DNA of 46,801 bases from Streptomyces sp. CNQ085 (GTDB lineage: Bacteria; Actinomycetota; Actinomycetes; Streptomycetales; Streptomycetaceae). Below the pieces are notes generated by a model. It worked only from the letters and a program-made list of their open reading frames with translations. It was not told where the DNA came from and ran no database searches. Made by a program: the position numbers and the translations under genes. Each line of letters begins with the position of its first letter. The first letter of the stretch is position 1. This document shows, piece after piece, positions 34,485 to 41,866 of this stretch. The stretch spans positions 9,073-55,873 of the forward strand of contig NZ_JAJFAU010000012.1 in assembly GCF_022614595.1 (NCBI RefSeq), in the 5' to 3' direction.

Positions 34485-35186
34485 TCACTCTGCCAGACTC
34501 GTGGGAGGGGTGTACGGCGTCTCTGGTGGCCGTTTGCCGGTGCGCGCGGAGTTGCTTAGTGCGCGCTTGTCGAAGATGACGGGGGCGACGACCAAGAGCG
34601 GCAGCAGAGCGGCCATACCGAAATGGATCGCGTGCCGGTGGTATTCCAGTTCCGCTTGATTCTCATCGCGTACGATGACCGACCGTACGGCGGATAGCGG
34701 AATTATGTCCGGTATTTGGATTTCTGCCTGGTCGTCCGTCGGCCACCACGTCGGGTGGCCACGCCCCCGCTGACGTGTCGCGTTTCCAATCACCGTGGGT
34801 GCGAACATGGCGCTGAACCCTTTGATGCCTGGATGTGCGCCAGCACTTCTATCTCGGGCAGAGTTGTAGGGACAGAACCGCGCGCCGGGACGGGCGAGGA
34901 GTTCGATGTCCAGGGTCAGGACGACCCAGTCTCGGAAATGCGGATCGCGGCTCGCGGCCTGGGAAAGATACCAGGTGTTCGGGTACTCGATGCTCAGGAA
35001 CGTGTAGGCCAGTGCGCCGTCCATGCGCTGGGTATCGGCCGAGCGGTAGGCGTCGGTGCGTTCCTGAAGGGCTGTCACAGGCCGTATCTCACCGCTGGCA
35101 AGAATGTGCGCAAGGTTGGCCGACTTGGTGAGGTGGCACAGGCGCGTGATACCGCGTTCTCGGGCTAGAGCAACGATCTCGTTCAT
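34485..35186 (-). CDS. DarT-like (DUF4433) ADP-ribosyltransferase toxin
   Basis: DarT enzymes attach ADP-ribose from NAD to bases of single-stranded DNA. The 233-residue protein has the DUF4433 pattern: H18-L-T20 in RLCHLTKSANLAHILASGEI (NAD-binding H-T and NL..IL.SG), the FLSIEYPNTWYL region, WVVLTLDIELL then RFCPYNSA, and the catalytic Glu candidate E155 in DDQAEIQIPDIIPLSAV. The C-terminus contains a hydrophobic helix (GMAALLPLLVVAPVIF) that could anchor it to membrane. The ATG overlaps the helicase stop by 4 bases, so the proteins are made together. The family call is firm; activity on DNA is inferred. Confidence 0.83.
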   Translation of the reverse strand: MNEIVALARERGITRLCHLTKSANLAHILASGEIRPVTALQERTDAYRSADTQRMDGALAYTFLSIEYPNTWYLSQAASRDPHFRDWVVLTLDIELLARPGARFCPYNSARDRSAGAHPGIKGFSAMFAPTVIGNATRQRGRGHPTWWPTDDQAEIQIPDIIPLSAVRSVIVRDENQAELEYHRHAIHFGMAALLPLLVVAPVIFDKRALSNSARTGKRPPETPYTPPTSLAE

Positions 35187-36586
35187 GCGCTCACCCGCAC
35201 ATATAGGCCCGACATCTCGCTCGGCAGGAGGTCGGTAAGTTTACTGGAGTGCATCAGCACCAAGTCCTCCCGTGCGCGAGTGATGGCCACGTATAGCTGG
35301 CGCGCCTCGCGTGCCCGGGCCTCGTCGATGCCGTGGGCCTCGATCTCGCTGGGGCTCGGCAACTCACCGCCATCGCAAAGTGGGAGGATCACCGAGTCGA
35401 ACTCAAGCCCTTTCGCGGCGGAGTACGTTCCGTAGAAGACTCCGGGTTCGTGCGTCCAGCGCGTCAGGTCGCGGTGCAGGCGGTGAATGGGAGTGGCACG
35501 GCTGCGAGTCAGGAGAGACCTGAGAACATCCTCGTGCTCACGCGTCCGCATTAGTATGGCGACCTGACGGTCGGTTCCCAGCGCCAGCGCTGTGCGTGCG
35601 GCCTCGGCGAGCTGCTGCTCCATGCTCGCTGCCTGCAGAATGGTGGGTTTGGGGCCATCGGCGGCGGGCCGGGCCGGCTGGACCAAATCGACGTCATCGC
35701 GGAAGTGTGGCATGTCGGAGATGGCCTGGGCGAGCTGTGCGATCTGGCGGCTATTGCGGTAGTTATGGGCAAACTCCACGACTCCAGGGACCCGCAGCCC
35801 CAGGGAGCGCCACGACATCCGACTACCGTAGATCTGCTGCGCATAGTCCCCGAAGAAGGTCAGTGAACCGTCGTCGGGAATAGCCGCCGTGAGACTTCGG
35901 ATCATCTGGGGCGTGAAGTCCTGGCCTTCGTCGACGACTACGTGTCGGTAGTGACGCTCGGTCGGGTCATCCTGAAGCATTGCCAGAGTGGTGGACGCTA
36001 CATCGTCCCAGTCGTGCTCGAACCCGGCTTCGGCACGCAACTGTATGTATCGCTGGTAGACGTCGAAGACGACCTCACGGTCAGCCCCCTGCAGCGGCGT
36101 GCCCCGGCCGACTCGGCGCGTGCGATTCTCCACATACGTCTCCTGGTCGGTAACACCATGCCCAACCATCCAGTGAAGTTCATCCAAGAAGAACTTCAAG
36201 GGGCGCTGGGTCACAGCCCGGGAAGGATGGCGTGCCCGTGCCTCTTCCAGAGCCTGTTCAACCAAGAATTTCTTGAACTTGCAGATGCGTACGGGAGACC
36301 TGGTGCGATGTGTGATGTAGCCGAGCGCAAAGCGGTGGTAGTTCTCGATCTGCAGGTTCGGCGGTGCATCGACCATGCCCTTGAGGTACGTCACGAGCGC
36401 CTTGTTGAAGGTGACCAGCAAGGTGCGGCCCCCGATGCCCGGGGCCGTGGCCAGGTAGTGGGCCCGGTGCACTGCCATCGTCGTCTTGCCGCTGCCCGCC
36501 GTACCGAGAACGACGCAGTGGCCGTGGCCGTTCAGGAAGACGACGTCCCGCTGGTGACCCTTCGGATCAGGTAAGGAAAGCCCCAT
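35183..36586 (-). CDS. UvrD/Rep-like superfamily 1 helicase
   Basis: A 467-residue helicase-like protein. Walker A G28-TAGSGKT-T35 near the N-terminus, Walker B VVVDEGQDFTPQM, motif III FGDYAQQIYGSRMSW, motif IV LMRTREHEDVL, motif V GTYSAAKGLEFDSVILP and motif VI QLYVAITRAREDLVL are all in place. At 467 residues it is short for UvrD (about 720), lacking most of the 1B/2B subdomains. First gene of the three-gene operon; its stop overlaps the DarT-like start. It may expose single-stranded DNA for the ADP-ribosyltransferase or sense phage replication forks. Confidence 0.88.
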   Translation of the reverse strand: MGLSLPDPKGHQRDVVFLNGHGHCVVLGTAGSGKTTMAVHRAHYLATAPGIGGRTLLVTFNKALVTYLKGMVDAPPNLQIENYHRFALGYITHRTRSPVRICKFKKFLVEQALEEARARHPSRAVTQRPLKFFLDELHWMVGHGVTDQETYVENRTRRVGRGTPLQGADREVVFDVYQRYIQLRAEAGFEHDWDDVASTTLAMLQDDPTERHYRHVVVDEGQDFTPQMIRSLTAAIPDDGSLTFFGDYAQQIYGSRMSWRSLGLRVPGVVEFAHNYRNSRQIAQLAQAISDMPHFRDDVDLVQPARPAADGPKPTILQAASMEQQLAEAARTALALGTDRQVAILMRTREHEDVLRSLLTRSRATPIHRLHRDLTRWTHEPGVFYGTYSAAKGLEFDSVILPLCDGGELPSPSEIEAHGIDEARAREARQLYVAITRAREDLVLMHSSKLTDLLPSEMSGLYVRVSA

Positions 36587-36917
36587 CGCGCCAGTATGAC
36601 GCGTTCATGGTCATCTCGCACAGGTGTACACGTGGCAGGCTTCGTGCGATAAGGCGCGACGGCTTCGAAGAGCGGAGGCGAGTAGGCGAAGCTGTCCGGG
36701 CGGTCTGGTTCGCCCCCGTGCCCCCAGAGTAGTGGGGTGTCATTCAGGTGCTTCTGGTTATGCGCGGCATGCCTCCGTTACGCGTGAGCGATGCGTGAGC
36801 GGACGGCGCGGCACAGGCCGTCAGGGGCAGGACTGAGCAGGATGCCGCGTGGCGCTGATCAGGCAGAACAGCGCCACGCGGCATGGCCGAGCACTGCCCG
36901 GCAGGAGCGCGACCCCA
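36587..36917. other. Gap between the defence operon and attR
   Basis: I see no gene in this stretch. It must contain the promoter of the minus-strand operon near 36590-36650, and a strong inverted repeat at 36842-36884 next to attR. Confidence 0.4.
36842..36884. repeat. Perfect 16-bp inverted repeat near attR
   Basis: ATGCCGCGTGGCGCTG at 36842-36857 and its complement at 36869-36884, with an 11-base loop. It lies 33 bases inside attR. It could be a terminator or a binding site for integrase/excisionase arms. Confidence 0.7.
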
Positions 36918-36960
36918 CTTGTAAAGCGAAGGTCGTCGGTTCGAACCCGACAGGCGGCTC
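36918..36960. repeat. attR: 43-bp core copy of tRNA-Thr 3' half
   Basis: Identical to 8933-8975. It contains only the anticodon loop, the T arm and the 3' acceptor arm, so it is not a tRNA. It marks the right end of the element. A hairpin that may be the former terminator of the tRNA follows at 36978. Confidence 0.95.
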
Positions 36961-36977
36961 CATGCCTGACCAGCCCG

Positions 36978-37010
36978 AACGCCCCCGCGATGAATGATCG
37001 CGGGGGCGTT
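36978..37010. terminator. Strong hairpin just outside attR
   Basis: Perfect 14-bp inverted repeat (AACGCCCCCGCGAT at 36978-36991 and complement at 36997-37010) with a 5-base loop. It lies 17 bases after the att core and could have terminated the tRNA-Thr transcript before insertion, or end the convergent integrase remnant. Confidence 0.8.
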
Positions 37011-37035
37011 GACGGCAGGCGTTGACGGCAGTCCC

Positions 37036-37665
37036 GGTTATCGGCGCCGCTTGAGCAGCCGGTCCATGTGGCTCATGGCCTCTCGCCGGTTGTCGTCGCT
37101 CACGTGGGTGTAGACGTTCATCGTCACCGCGATCTGCGACCGCGATCTGCGAGTGACCCAGGATCTCCATGACGGTGCGCGGTGCGACGCCGGCCGCGAA
37201 CAGCAGGGACGCGCAGCCGTGCCGGGTGTCGTGCAGGCGCGCCTGTGGCAATCCTGCGGATGACGAGATCCGCAGGAAGGACCGGTACAGGTTCCGCGGC
37301 TCGATGGGCCGACCGCTGCGTGTGGTGAACACGTGATCGCTCTTGTGCCAGTTTTCGCCTGCCGCGGCCTGCCGTCCGGCCTGCCGCAGTCTCTGCCACC
37401 GGAGCGGGGCCACGCACATCAGGGGAATCGGGATCACCCGCGTTCGCCGGTTCTTCGTCGTGTCCAGGCACAGCTCCTTGCCCCCTCGGTGGAGCGTGGT
37501 CCGGACCGCCAGGGTGCGCCGGTCGAGGTCCACGTCCTGCCAATGCAGCCCCAGAATCTCCCCACGCCGGAGCCCCAGCGCCACGGCCGGGACGAACGCC
37601 GGATACAGCGGATCGGCCCTTGCGGCTTCCAGGAAGGCCAGGGTCTCATCCAGCGACCATGCTCA
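37036..37665 (-). pseudogene. Second tyrosine integrase, truncated and frameshifted
   Basis: C-terminal catalytic part of a tyrosine recombinase. Reading from 37665: SLDETLAFLEAARADPLYPA, then VALGLRRGEILGLHWQDV (the Arg), RTRVIPIPL, LHDTRHGCASLLFAAGVAPR (HxxR) and VMEILGHSQIAV. There an exact 13-bp tandem duplication (37127-37139 and 37140-37152) shifts the frame; with one copy removed the protein would continue TMNVYTHVSDDNRREAMSHM to a stop at 37036, restoring the catalytic Tyr of VYTH. The N-terminal part is gone at the junction with the PAS-ANTAR gene. Left over from an older element at the same tRNA site. Confidence 0.88.
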
Positions 37666-38229
37666 CCAGGCCGGCGGCGATGTCGCGGAGCTTGGTGTTG
37701 GTGCGCTGGGAGAGGGTCACCAGGAGCTGTAAGGCGTCCCCCGGGCCGCAGCGCCGCTCCGCCTGGACTATGCCGATGGCCTGGTCGATCGTCGCGCGGC
37801 TGCGCATGGCCCGCCGGAGCTGGGACGCCTCCTCCTCCAGCTCCCGGTAGCGTCCGAGGTCGTACGTGGCCTGCTGACCGGGCTCCAGTACTTCTCCCGG
37901 AATCCGGTGGGGCTGCCGGGGAAGGGGACGTCGTACTTCAGGACGGGCAGGGCCTGGGCCTTCCCGGTGGCCAGAACACGCCGGAACAGGGCGTCCAGGT
38001 CGTGCATGCCGCCCGAGTCCGGGGGGTCGTCGGGATTGGCGGGGTAGGCGTCGAATACGTGCCGTCCGACCACCTCGTCCCGCTCGCGGAAAGTCGCCTC
38101 CTCGCAGGCGCGGTTGACCTCCATGACCGTCAGACCGGTGTCGAGCACCGGCAGGGGCGAGGTCGTGGCGCGGAATATGGCCTCGAAGTCGGCGGAGGAG
38201 GGGGTGGACGGAGCCATGTCTCCACTCAT
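37646..38229 (-). pseudogene. Broken PAS-ANTAR regulator
   Basis: The N-terminal frame starts at the ATG at 38229 (MSGDMAPSTPSSADFEAIFR) and gives a PAS domain (VLDTGLTVMEVNRACEEATF to FREKYWSPV). Near 37885 the frame is lost, and in the next frame an ANTAR domain follows (LRRAMRSRATIDQAIGIVQA to TNTKLRDIAAGLV). ANTAR proteins bind paired RNA hairpins to prevent termination. The usual segment between PAS and ANTAR (about 60-90 residues) is shortened, so frameshift and deletion both seem likely. Its 3' end is fused with the integrase remnant. Non-functional as read. Confidence 0.72.
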
Positions 38230-38252
38230 GCTCCAAGTCCGGCGTTCAATGC

Positions 38253-38612
38253 GTGCCGCCCCCGTGCGAGGCGTTTCCGTCTCCGCCCGCCGGGCCCGGG
38301 GCCGTCCCGTCCCGGGGCACCGCTCGCAAGGACGGCGCGGCCGAAGAGGCGGACCCGGCGGCCACTCCGAAGCTGACTGATGGCCGTACGGGTGGCCGGA
38401 CACGACGCCTACGACCGGGTCACCTTCGAGTTCGACGGCGGCGCCCCGGCGCGGCGGTTCCCGTCGAGGAGGAGCACTCCATCGAGGTCGTCCTGGTCGG
38501 GGCCCTGCCGGAGGGTGAGTACGGCGGGAAGCAGCAGTCGTCCGGCGTCCGCCGGCCCGGCGGTGATCACTCTCTGACCTCAAGTGAACTTGAGGTCAAG
38601 GCCGTTGGATGA
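38253..38612 (+). pseudogene. Probable AMIN-like domain remnant
   Basis: AEEADPAATPKLTD in one frame continues as VRVAGHDAYDRVTFEFDGG (38383 on) in another, which resembles the start of the AMIN-like beta domain of Streptomyces lipoproteins; the shift lies near 38380. Neither frame gives a full domain afterwards. I regard it as debris at the junction of the core with the insertion hotspot. Confidence 0.4.
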
Positions 38613-38621
38613 ACGGCGGAT

Positions 38622-39119
38622 TCACACCCTGGGGAAGCGGGCCTGAAGGTCCCAGACCACGGGGTTGTCGCCCAGCCCCTCGTGGATGTCGGTGAGGTCG
38701 GCAATCAGGTCGTGCAGGAAGTCGCGGGCCTCGCGGCGCAGCTCGCCGTGGTTGACGGTCAGCGGCGGCTCGTCGGCGGGCAGCCAGTCGGCGGTGACGT
38801 CCACCCAGCCGAAGCGGCGCGCGAAGCGGAGGTTGTCGGCCGACTCCACGAAGTCCAGCTCGGCGTACTGCGGCCTGGCGGCGCGGCTGCCGAGCGGGTC
38901 GCGGTCGAGGCGCTCGGCGATGTCGCACAGCGCCCAGGCGAAGTCGAGCACCGGCACGGTGCCGCGCGCGGTGGACAGCTCCCGGTCCGTCCCGGTGTCC
39001 GCGAGGTAGACATCGCCGCAGAACAGGTCGTGCCGCAGCGCCCGCGCGTCCGCCGAGCGGTAGTCGGTCCGCGACGGGTCGGGGAAGCGGCGGGAGAGGG
39101 AGTAGCCGATGTCGAGCAC
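38622..39119 (-). CDS. Conserved hypothetical protein next to terD
   Basis: A protein of about 165 residues. VLDIGYSLSRRFPDPSRTDY, DLFCGDVYLADTGTDRELST and VLDFAWALCDIAERLDRD have the look of a soluble alpha/beta protein; no catalytic motif is recognised. The C-terminal REARDFLHDLIADLTDIHEG is helical. The start is uncertain: I use the GTG at 39119, since no ATG lies nearby and the frame continues upstream without stops. It is codirectional with terD, 260 bases downstream of that gene. Confidence 0.6.
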   Translation of the reverse strand: MLDIGYSLSRRFPDPSRTDYRSADARALRHDLFCGDVYLADTGTDRELSTARGTVPVLDFAWALCDIAERLDRDPLGSRAARPQYAELDFVESADNLRFARRFGWVDVTADWLPADEPPLTVNHGELRREARDFLHDLIADLTDIHEGLGDNPVVWDLQARFPRV

Positions 39120-39379
39120 GGAAGCGATGGTGGCACGGCGGGGCGTGCGTACGCTCGCCGGTGGGATGGGGCGCTGCTCCCGGCCGTCGTCGGGACCGGT
39201 CGGTGGCGTGCCGTCCGGGGCAGCACTGTGCCTGCCGGGACGGCGGGGTGGCCGAGCCGCCCTGCGAGGGCACGACCATGCCGCGCTGCTCCTGCCACGC
39301 GAGAGAGCCGTGGAACGCGCGAGGCGCCCGGCACCGCACACGCATGCGGTGCCGGGCGCCCTCGTGAGGCGTCGGGCGA

Positions 39380-39955
39380 TCAGACGTTGACGCCGAAGTC
39401 CTTGGCGATGCCGACCAGGCCGGAGGCGTAGCCCTGGCCGACCGCGCGGAACTTCCACTCCGCGCCGTGGCGGTACAGCTCGCCGAAGACCATGGCGGTC
39501 TCGGTGGCGGCGTCCTCGCTCAGGTCGTAGCGGGCGATCTCGGAGCCGCCGGCCTGGTTGAGGATGCGGATGTAGGCGTTGCGGACCTGGCCGAAGTTCT
39601 GGCTGCGGCTCTCGGCGTCGTAGATGGAGACCGGGAAGACGATCTTGTCGATGTCGGCGGGCAGCGCCGCGAGGTTGACGTTGATCTGCTCGTCGTCACC
39701 CTCGCCCTCGCCGGTGCGGTTGTCACCGGTGTGGACGATCGCCTGGTCCGGGGTGGCCTTGTTGTTGAAGAAGATGAAGTGCTGGTCCGAGTAGACCTGG
39801 CCGTTCGCGTTGACCGCGATGGCGCTGGCGTCGAGGTCGAAGTCGGTGCCGGTGGTCGTACGGACGTCCCAGCCGAGGCCGACCGTGACGGCGGTCAGGC
39901 CGGGGGCCTCCTTGGTGAGCGAGACGTTGCCGCCCTTGGACAGGCTTACAGCCAT
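39380..39955 (-). CDS. terD: TerD-family stress protein
   Basis: A 191-residue TerD/CABP protein, linked to tellurite resistance, phage inhibition and, in Streptomyces, calcium-dependent differentiation. The start [20 protein letters not shown] is diagnostic, followed by [20 protein letters not shown] (Ca-binding acidic residues), [14 protein letters not shown] and the conserved C-terminal [20 protein letters not shown]. Full length and intact. ATG at 39955 is certain from family alignment. Monocistronic here, with no other ter genes in the window. Confidence 0.95.
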   Translation of the reverse strand: MAVSLSKGGNVSLTKEAPGLTAVTVGLGWDVRTTTGTDFDLDASAIAVNANGQVYSDQHFIFFNNKATPDQAIVHTGDNRTGEGEGDDEQINVNLAALPADIDKIVFPVSIYDAESRSQNFGQVRNAYIRILNQAGGSEIARYDLSEDAATETAMVFGELYRHGAEWKFRAVGQGYASGLVGIAKDFGVNV

Positions 39956-40156
39956 GGGGATGCCCTTCTGTGGTGTTTCCGTGCTGGCCCTTACTGGTCC
40001 ATTTCCTACCCTCTCCAACGCCGACGGTAGGCGACCGGGTTCCATGTTTCTTTACTTTCTTTACCTTCCTCGCCGGTGGAGCGGGGCGTGAGGGGAGCCG
40101 GGGACGAGCCGGAGGGCGGGGAAAACGCCGTGACGACGGGTCCGGAGGGCGGGATC

Positions 40157-40594
40157 ATGGGAGTCATGTCCGGGCCCTACCTCATCCGCGGCTCGGTCTC
40201 CCTGCCGGAGGCCGAGCTGAACTGGCGTTTCTCACGCTCCTCCGGGCCTGGCGGCCAGCACGTCAACACCAGTGACAGCCGGGTCGAGCTCCGTTTCGAC
40301 CTCGCGCGCACCGAGGCACTGCCCGAGGTGTGGAAGGAGCGGGCCCTGGAGCGGCTGGCCGGCCGACTGGTGGACGGGGTCCTGGTCGTACGGGCCGCCG
40401 AGCACCGCTCCCAGTGGCGGAACCGCGAGACCGCGGCCGTACGCATGGCCGCGGTGCTGGCGGAGGCGACCGCTCCGCCGCCGCGCCCGCGCAGGAAGGG
40501 CAAGGTTCCGCGCGGGATCAACGAGCGACGGCTGCGGAACAAGAAGCACCGCTCCGACATCAAGCGCGGCCGTTCAGGCCGCGACTGGGGGTAG
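40157..40594 (+). CDS. arfB: Alternative ribosome-rescue factor ArfB (peptidyl-tRNA hydrolase)
   Basis: Releases ribosomes stalled without a stop codon. The 145-residue protein has the catalytic G32-G33-Q34 in SSGPGGQHVNTSDSRVEL, and the basic C-terminal tail that fits into the empty mRNA channel (RRLRNKKHRSDIKRGRSGRD). It lacks the decoding domain of true release factors, as expected. The ATG at 40157 has GGAGGG 6 bases upstream; an ATG at 40166 or an upstream GTG at 40076 is less likely. Divergent from terD. Confidence 0.9.
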   Translation: MGVMSGPYLIRGSVSLPEAELNWRFSRSSGPGGQHVNTSDSRVELRFDLARTEALPEVWKERALERLAGRLVDGVLVVRAAEHRSQWRNRETAAVRMAAVLAEATAPPPRPRRKGKVPRGINERRLRNKKHRSDIKRGRSGRDWG

Positions 40595-40620
40595 GCCGGC
40601 CGGACCGGGCCCCTCGCCGC

Positions 40621-41844
40621 TCAGTACCGGGGCTGCGCCGGTGTCCGTCGCCGGAAGGCCATGGCGGTGACGACCGCGGCGACGGCGACGAGCACTGCGG
40701 TCCCGATGCCGATGGCCGCCCACGGCGGCCCGCTGCCGCCGGTCTCCTCCCGTGCGGCCACCTGCTCCCCGTCCTGCTCCTCTCCGGGCTTGGCGGTGGG
40801 CGGTCCCTCGTTCTTGCCGACGGCCTCGCCGTCCTCGGGGGAGGAGGACTCGGAGGCTTCGAGGGAGGCGTAGTACTTGGAGAAGATGGGACTCACGTTC
40901 GCCGGCCCGGGGTCGCCGTCGCCGTCGACCAGGACCTGTGCGGGTCTGACGATGCCGTGCCCGAGGTACATGCTGGGCTCCTCGCCCCGCTGGGACATCC
41001 CCGTCGTCTCGACCATCACACGTAGGACCTGATGGTTGGTCCAGCCGGGGTGCTCGGCCCAGATGAGTGCGGCCGAGGCGGACGCGATGGCGGCCGCCAC
41101 ACTCGTGCCGCCGGGGTCGCCGGGAGCGGAGAGGACCAGGTAGGGGCCGTGGTTGGAGAAGTCGGCCACAGTGCCGGTCTCGTCAACTGCGCCTACAGCG
41201 ACGACGCCCGGCAACGACGCGGGGTAGTGCCTCTCGGTCCGTTGACCCTCATTTCCTGCGGAGGCGAAGACGAGCTTGCCACGCTTATTGGCCTCGTCGA
41301 TCGCGTCCTGCAGTTCTTCATAGGTTTCGTTGTCCAGGCTGCCGACGCTCTGTGAGATGTTGATGATCTTGGCGTCGCTCCGTGCCGCATACCGGATCGC
41401 TTTGGCGAGCGTCTTGTCCCAGCTGGTGATGAACTCGTCCTTGACGCCTGTCCGCACAGGGAGGATCTTCGCGTCAGGCGCCAGGCCGCGAAGGCCGTTT
41501 CCTGCTCCGGACCCGGCGATGACAGCGGCCATCTCCGTACCGTGGCCATCCGTGTCCTCATGGGCGTCAGGCCCCTTTGAGGTGAAGCTCTTCCCCGGTG
41601 AGAGCCGTCCTTCCAAGCCGGGGATGGGTTTTACTCCGGTATCCAGGACAGCGACCGTCACGCCCTTGCCCTTGCTGACTTTCCACAGCCCTGAGGCGTT
41701 CATGGCGTTCAGGTACCACTGTTGGTCCGGCCTGATGTCCGCGAAAGCGGGAGGCGCGAATAGCCCCAGAGACATGAACATGGCTGTGAGCAGACCGACC
41801 AGCGTCAGCGCTCGTCTCTGTTGGGGGAGGACATGGGATTGCAT
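40621..41844 (-). CDS. mycP: Type VII secretion-associated serine protease (mycosin)
   Basis: A 407-residue subtilisin-like protease anchored at the membrane. Signal peptide 1-36 (ends in APPAFA-DI), catalytic D68 in VAVLDTGV, H101 in DGHGTEMA, oxyanion N198 in SAGNEG and S248 in GGTSVAAA, then a disordered Glu/Ser/Pro-rich linker and a C-terminal transmembrane helix at about residues 375-398 with a basic end. This is the mycosin layout, with the protease outside the cell near the ESX channel. It starts just after the WXG100-like gene (23-base gap), so they form a unit, but no EccC/EccD genes are in the window. Confidence 0.9.
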   Translation of the reverse strand: MQSHVLPQQRRALTLVGLLTAMFMSLGLFAPPAFADIRPDQQWYLNAMNASGLWKVSKGKGVTVAVLDTGVKPIPGLEGRLSPGKSFTSKGPDAHEDTDGHGTEMAAVIAGSGAGNGLRGLAPDAKILPVRTGVKDEFITSWDKTLAKAIRYAARSDAKIINISQSVGSLDNETYEELQDAIDEANKRGKLVFASAGNEGQRTERHYPASLPGVVAVGAVDETGTVADFSNHGPYLVLSAPGDPGGTSVAAAIASASAALIWAEHPGWTNHQVLRVMVETTGMSQRGEEPSMYLGHGIVRPAQVLVDGDGDPGPANVSPIFSKYYASLEASESSSPEDGEAVGKNEGPPTAKPGEEQDGEQVAAREETGGSGPPWAAIGIGTAVLVAVAAVVTAMAFRRRTPAQPRY

Positions 41845-41866
41845 GGGACAGTGCACTTCCTCGGAG

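Larger units (their letters stand above)
8933..36960. mobile_element. 28.0-kb integrative mobilizable element in tRNA-Thr
   Basis: The limits are the 43-bp direct repeats at the tRNA-Thr 3' end. Inside, left to right, are integrase, XRE regulator, excisionase-like protein, DUF3631 ATPase, DUF2637 membrane protein, MobC-like protein and relaxase, then three cargo blocks: a radical SAM/JmjC operon, an IS-flanked block of transposon remnants and unknown genes, and the helicase-DarT-glycohydrolase operon beside attR. No FtsK/TraB-like translocase and no VirB/VirD4 proteins are present. The repeats, integrase and relaxase are visible directly; the mobilizable (not conjugative) label is inference from absent genes. 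Confidence 0.88.

Noticed and set aside
36918..36960. Functional second tRNA-Thr at the right repeat
   Set aside because: Only the 3' half is present; there is no D arm or 5' acceptor strand.
8933..36960. A complete self-transmissible ICE with FtsK/TraB
   Set aside because: I looked for Walker-type translocases besides the DUF3631, kinase and helicase genes and found none.
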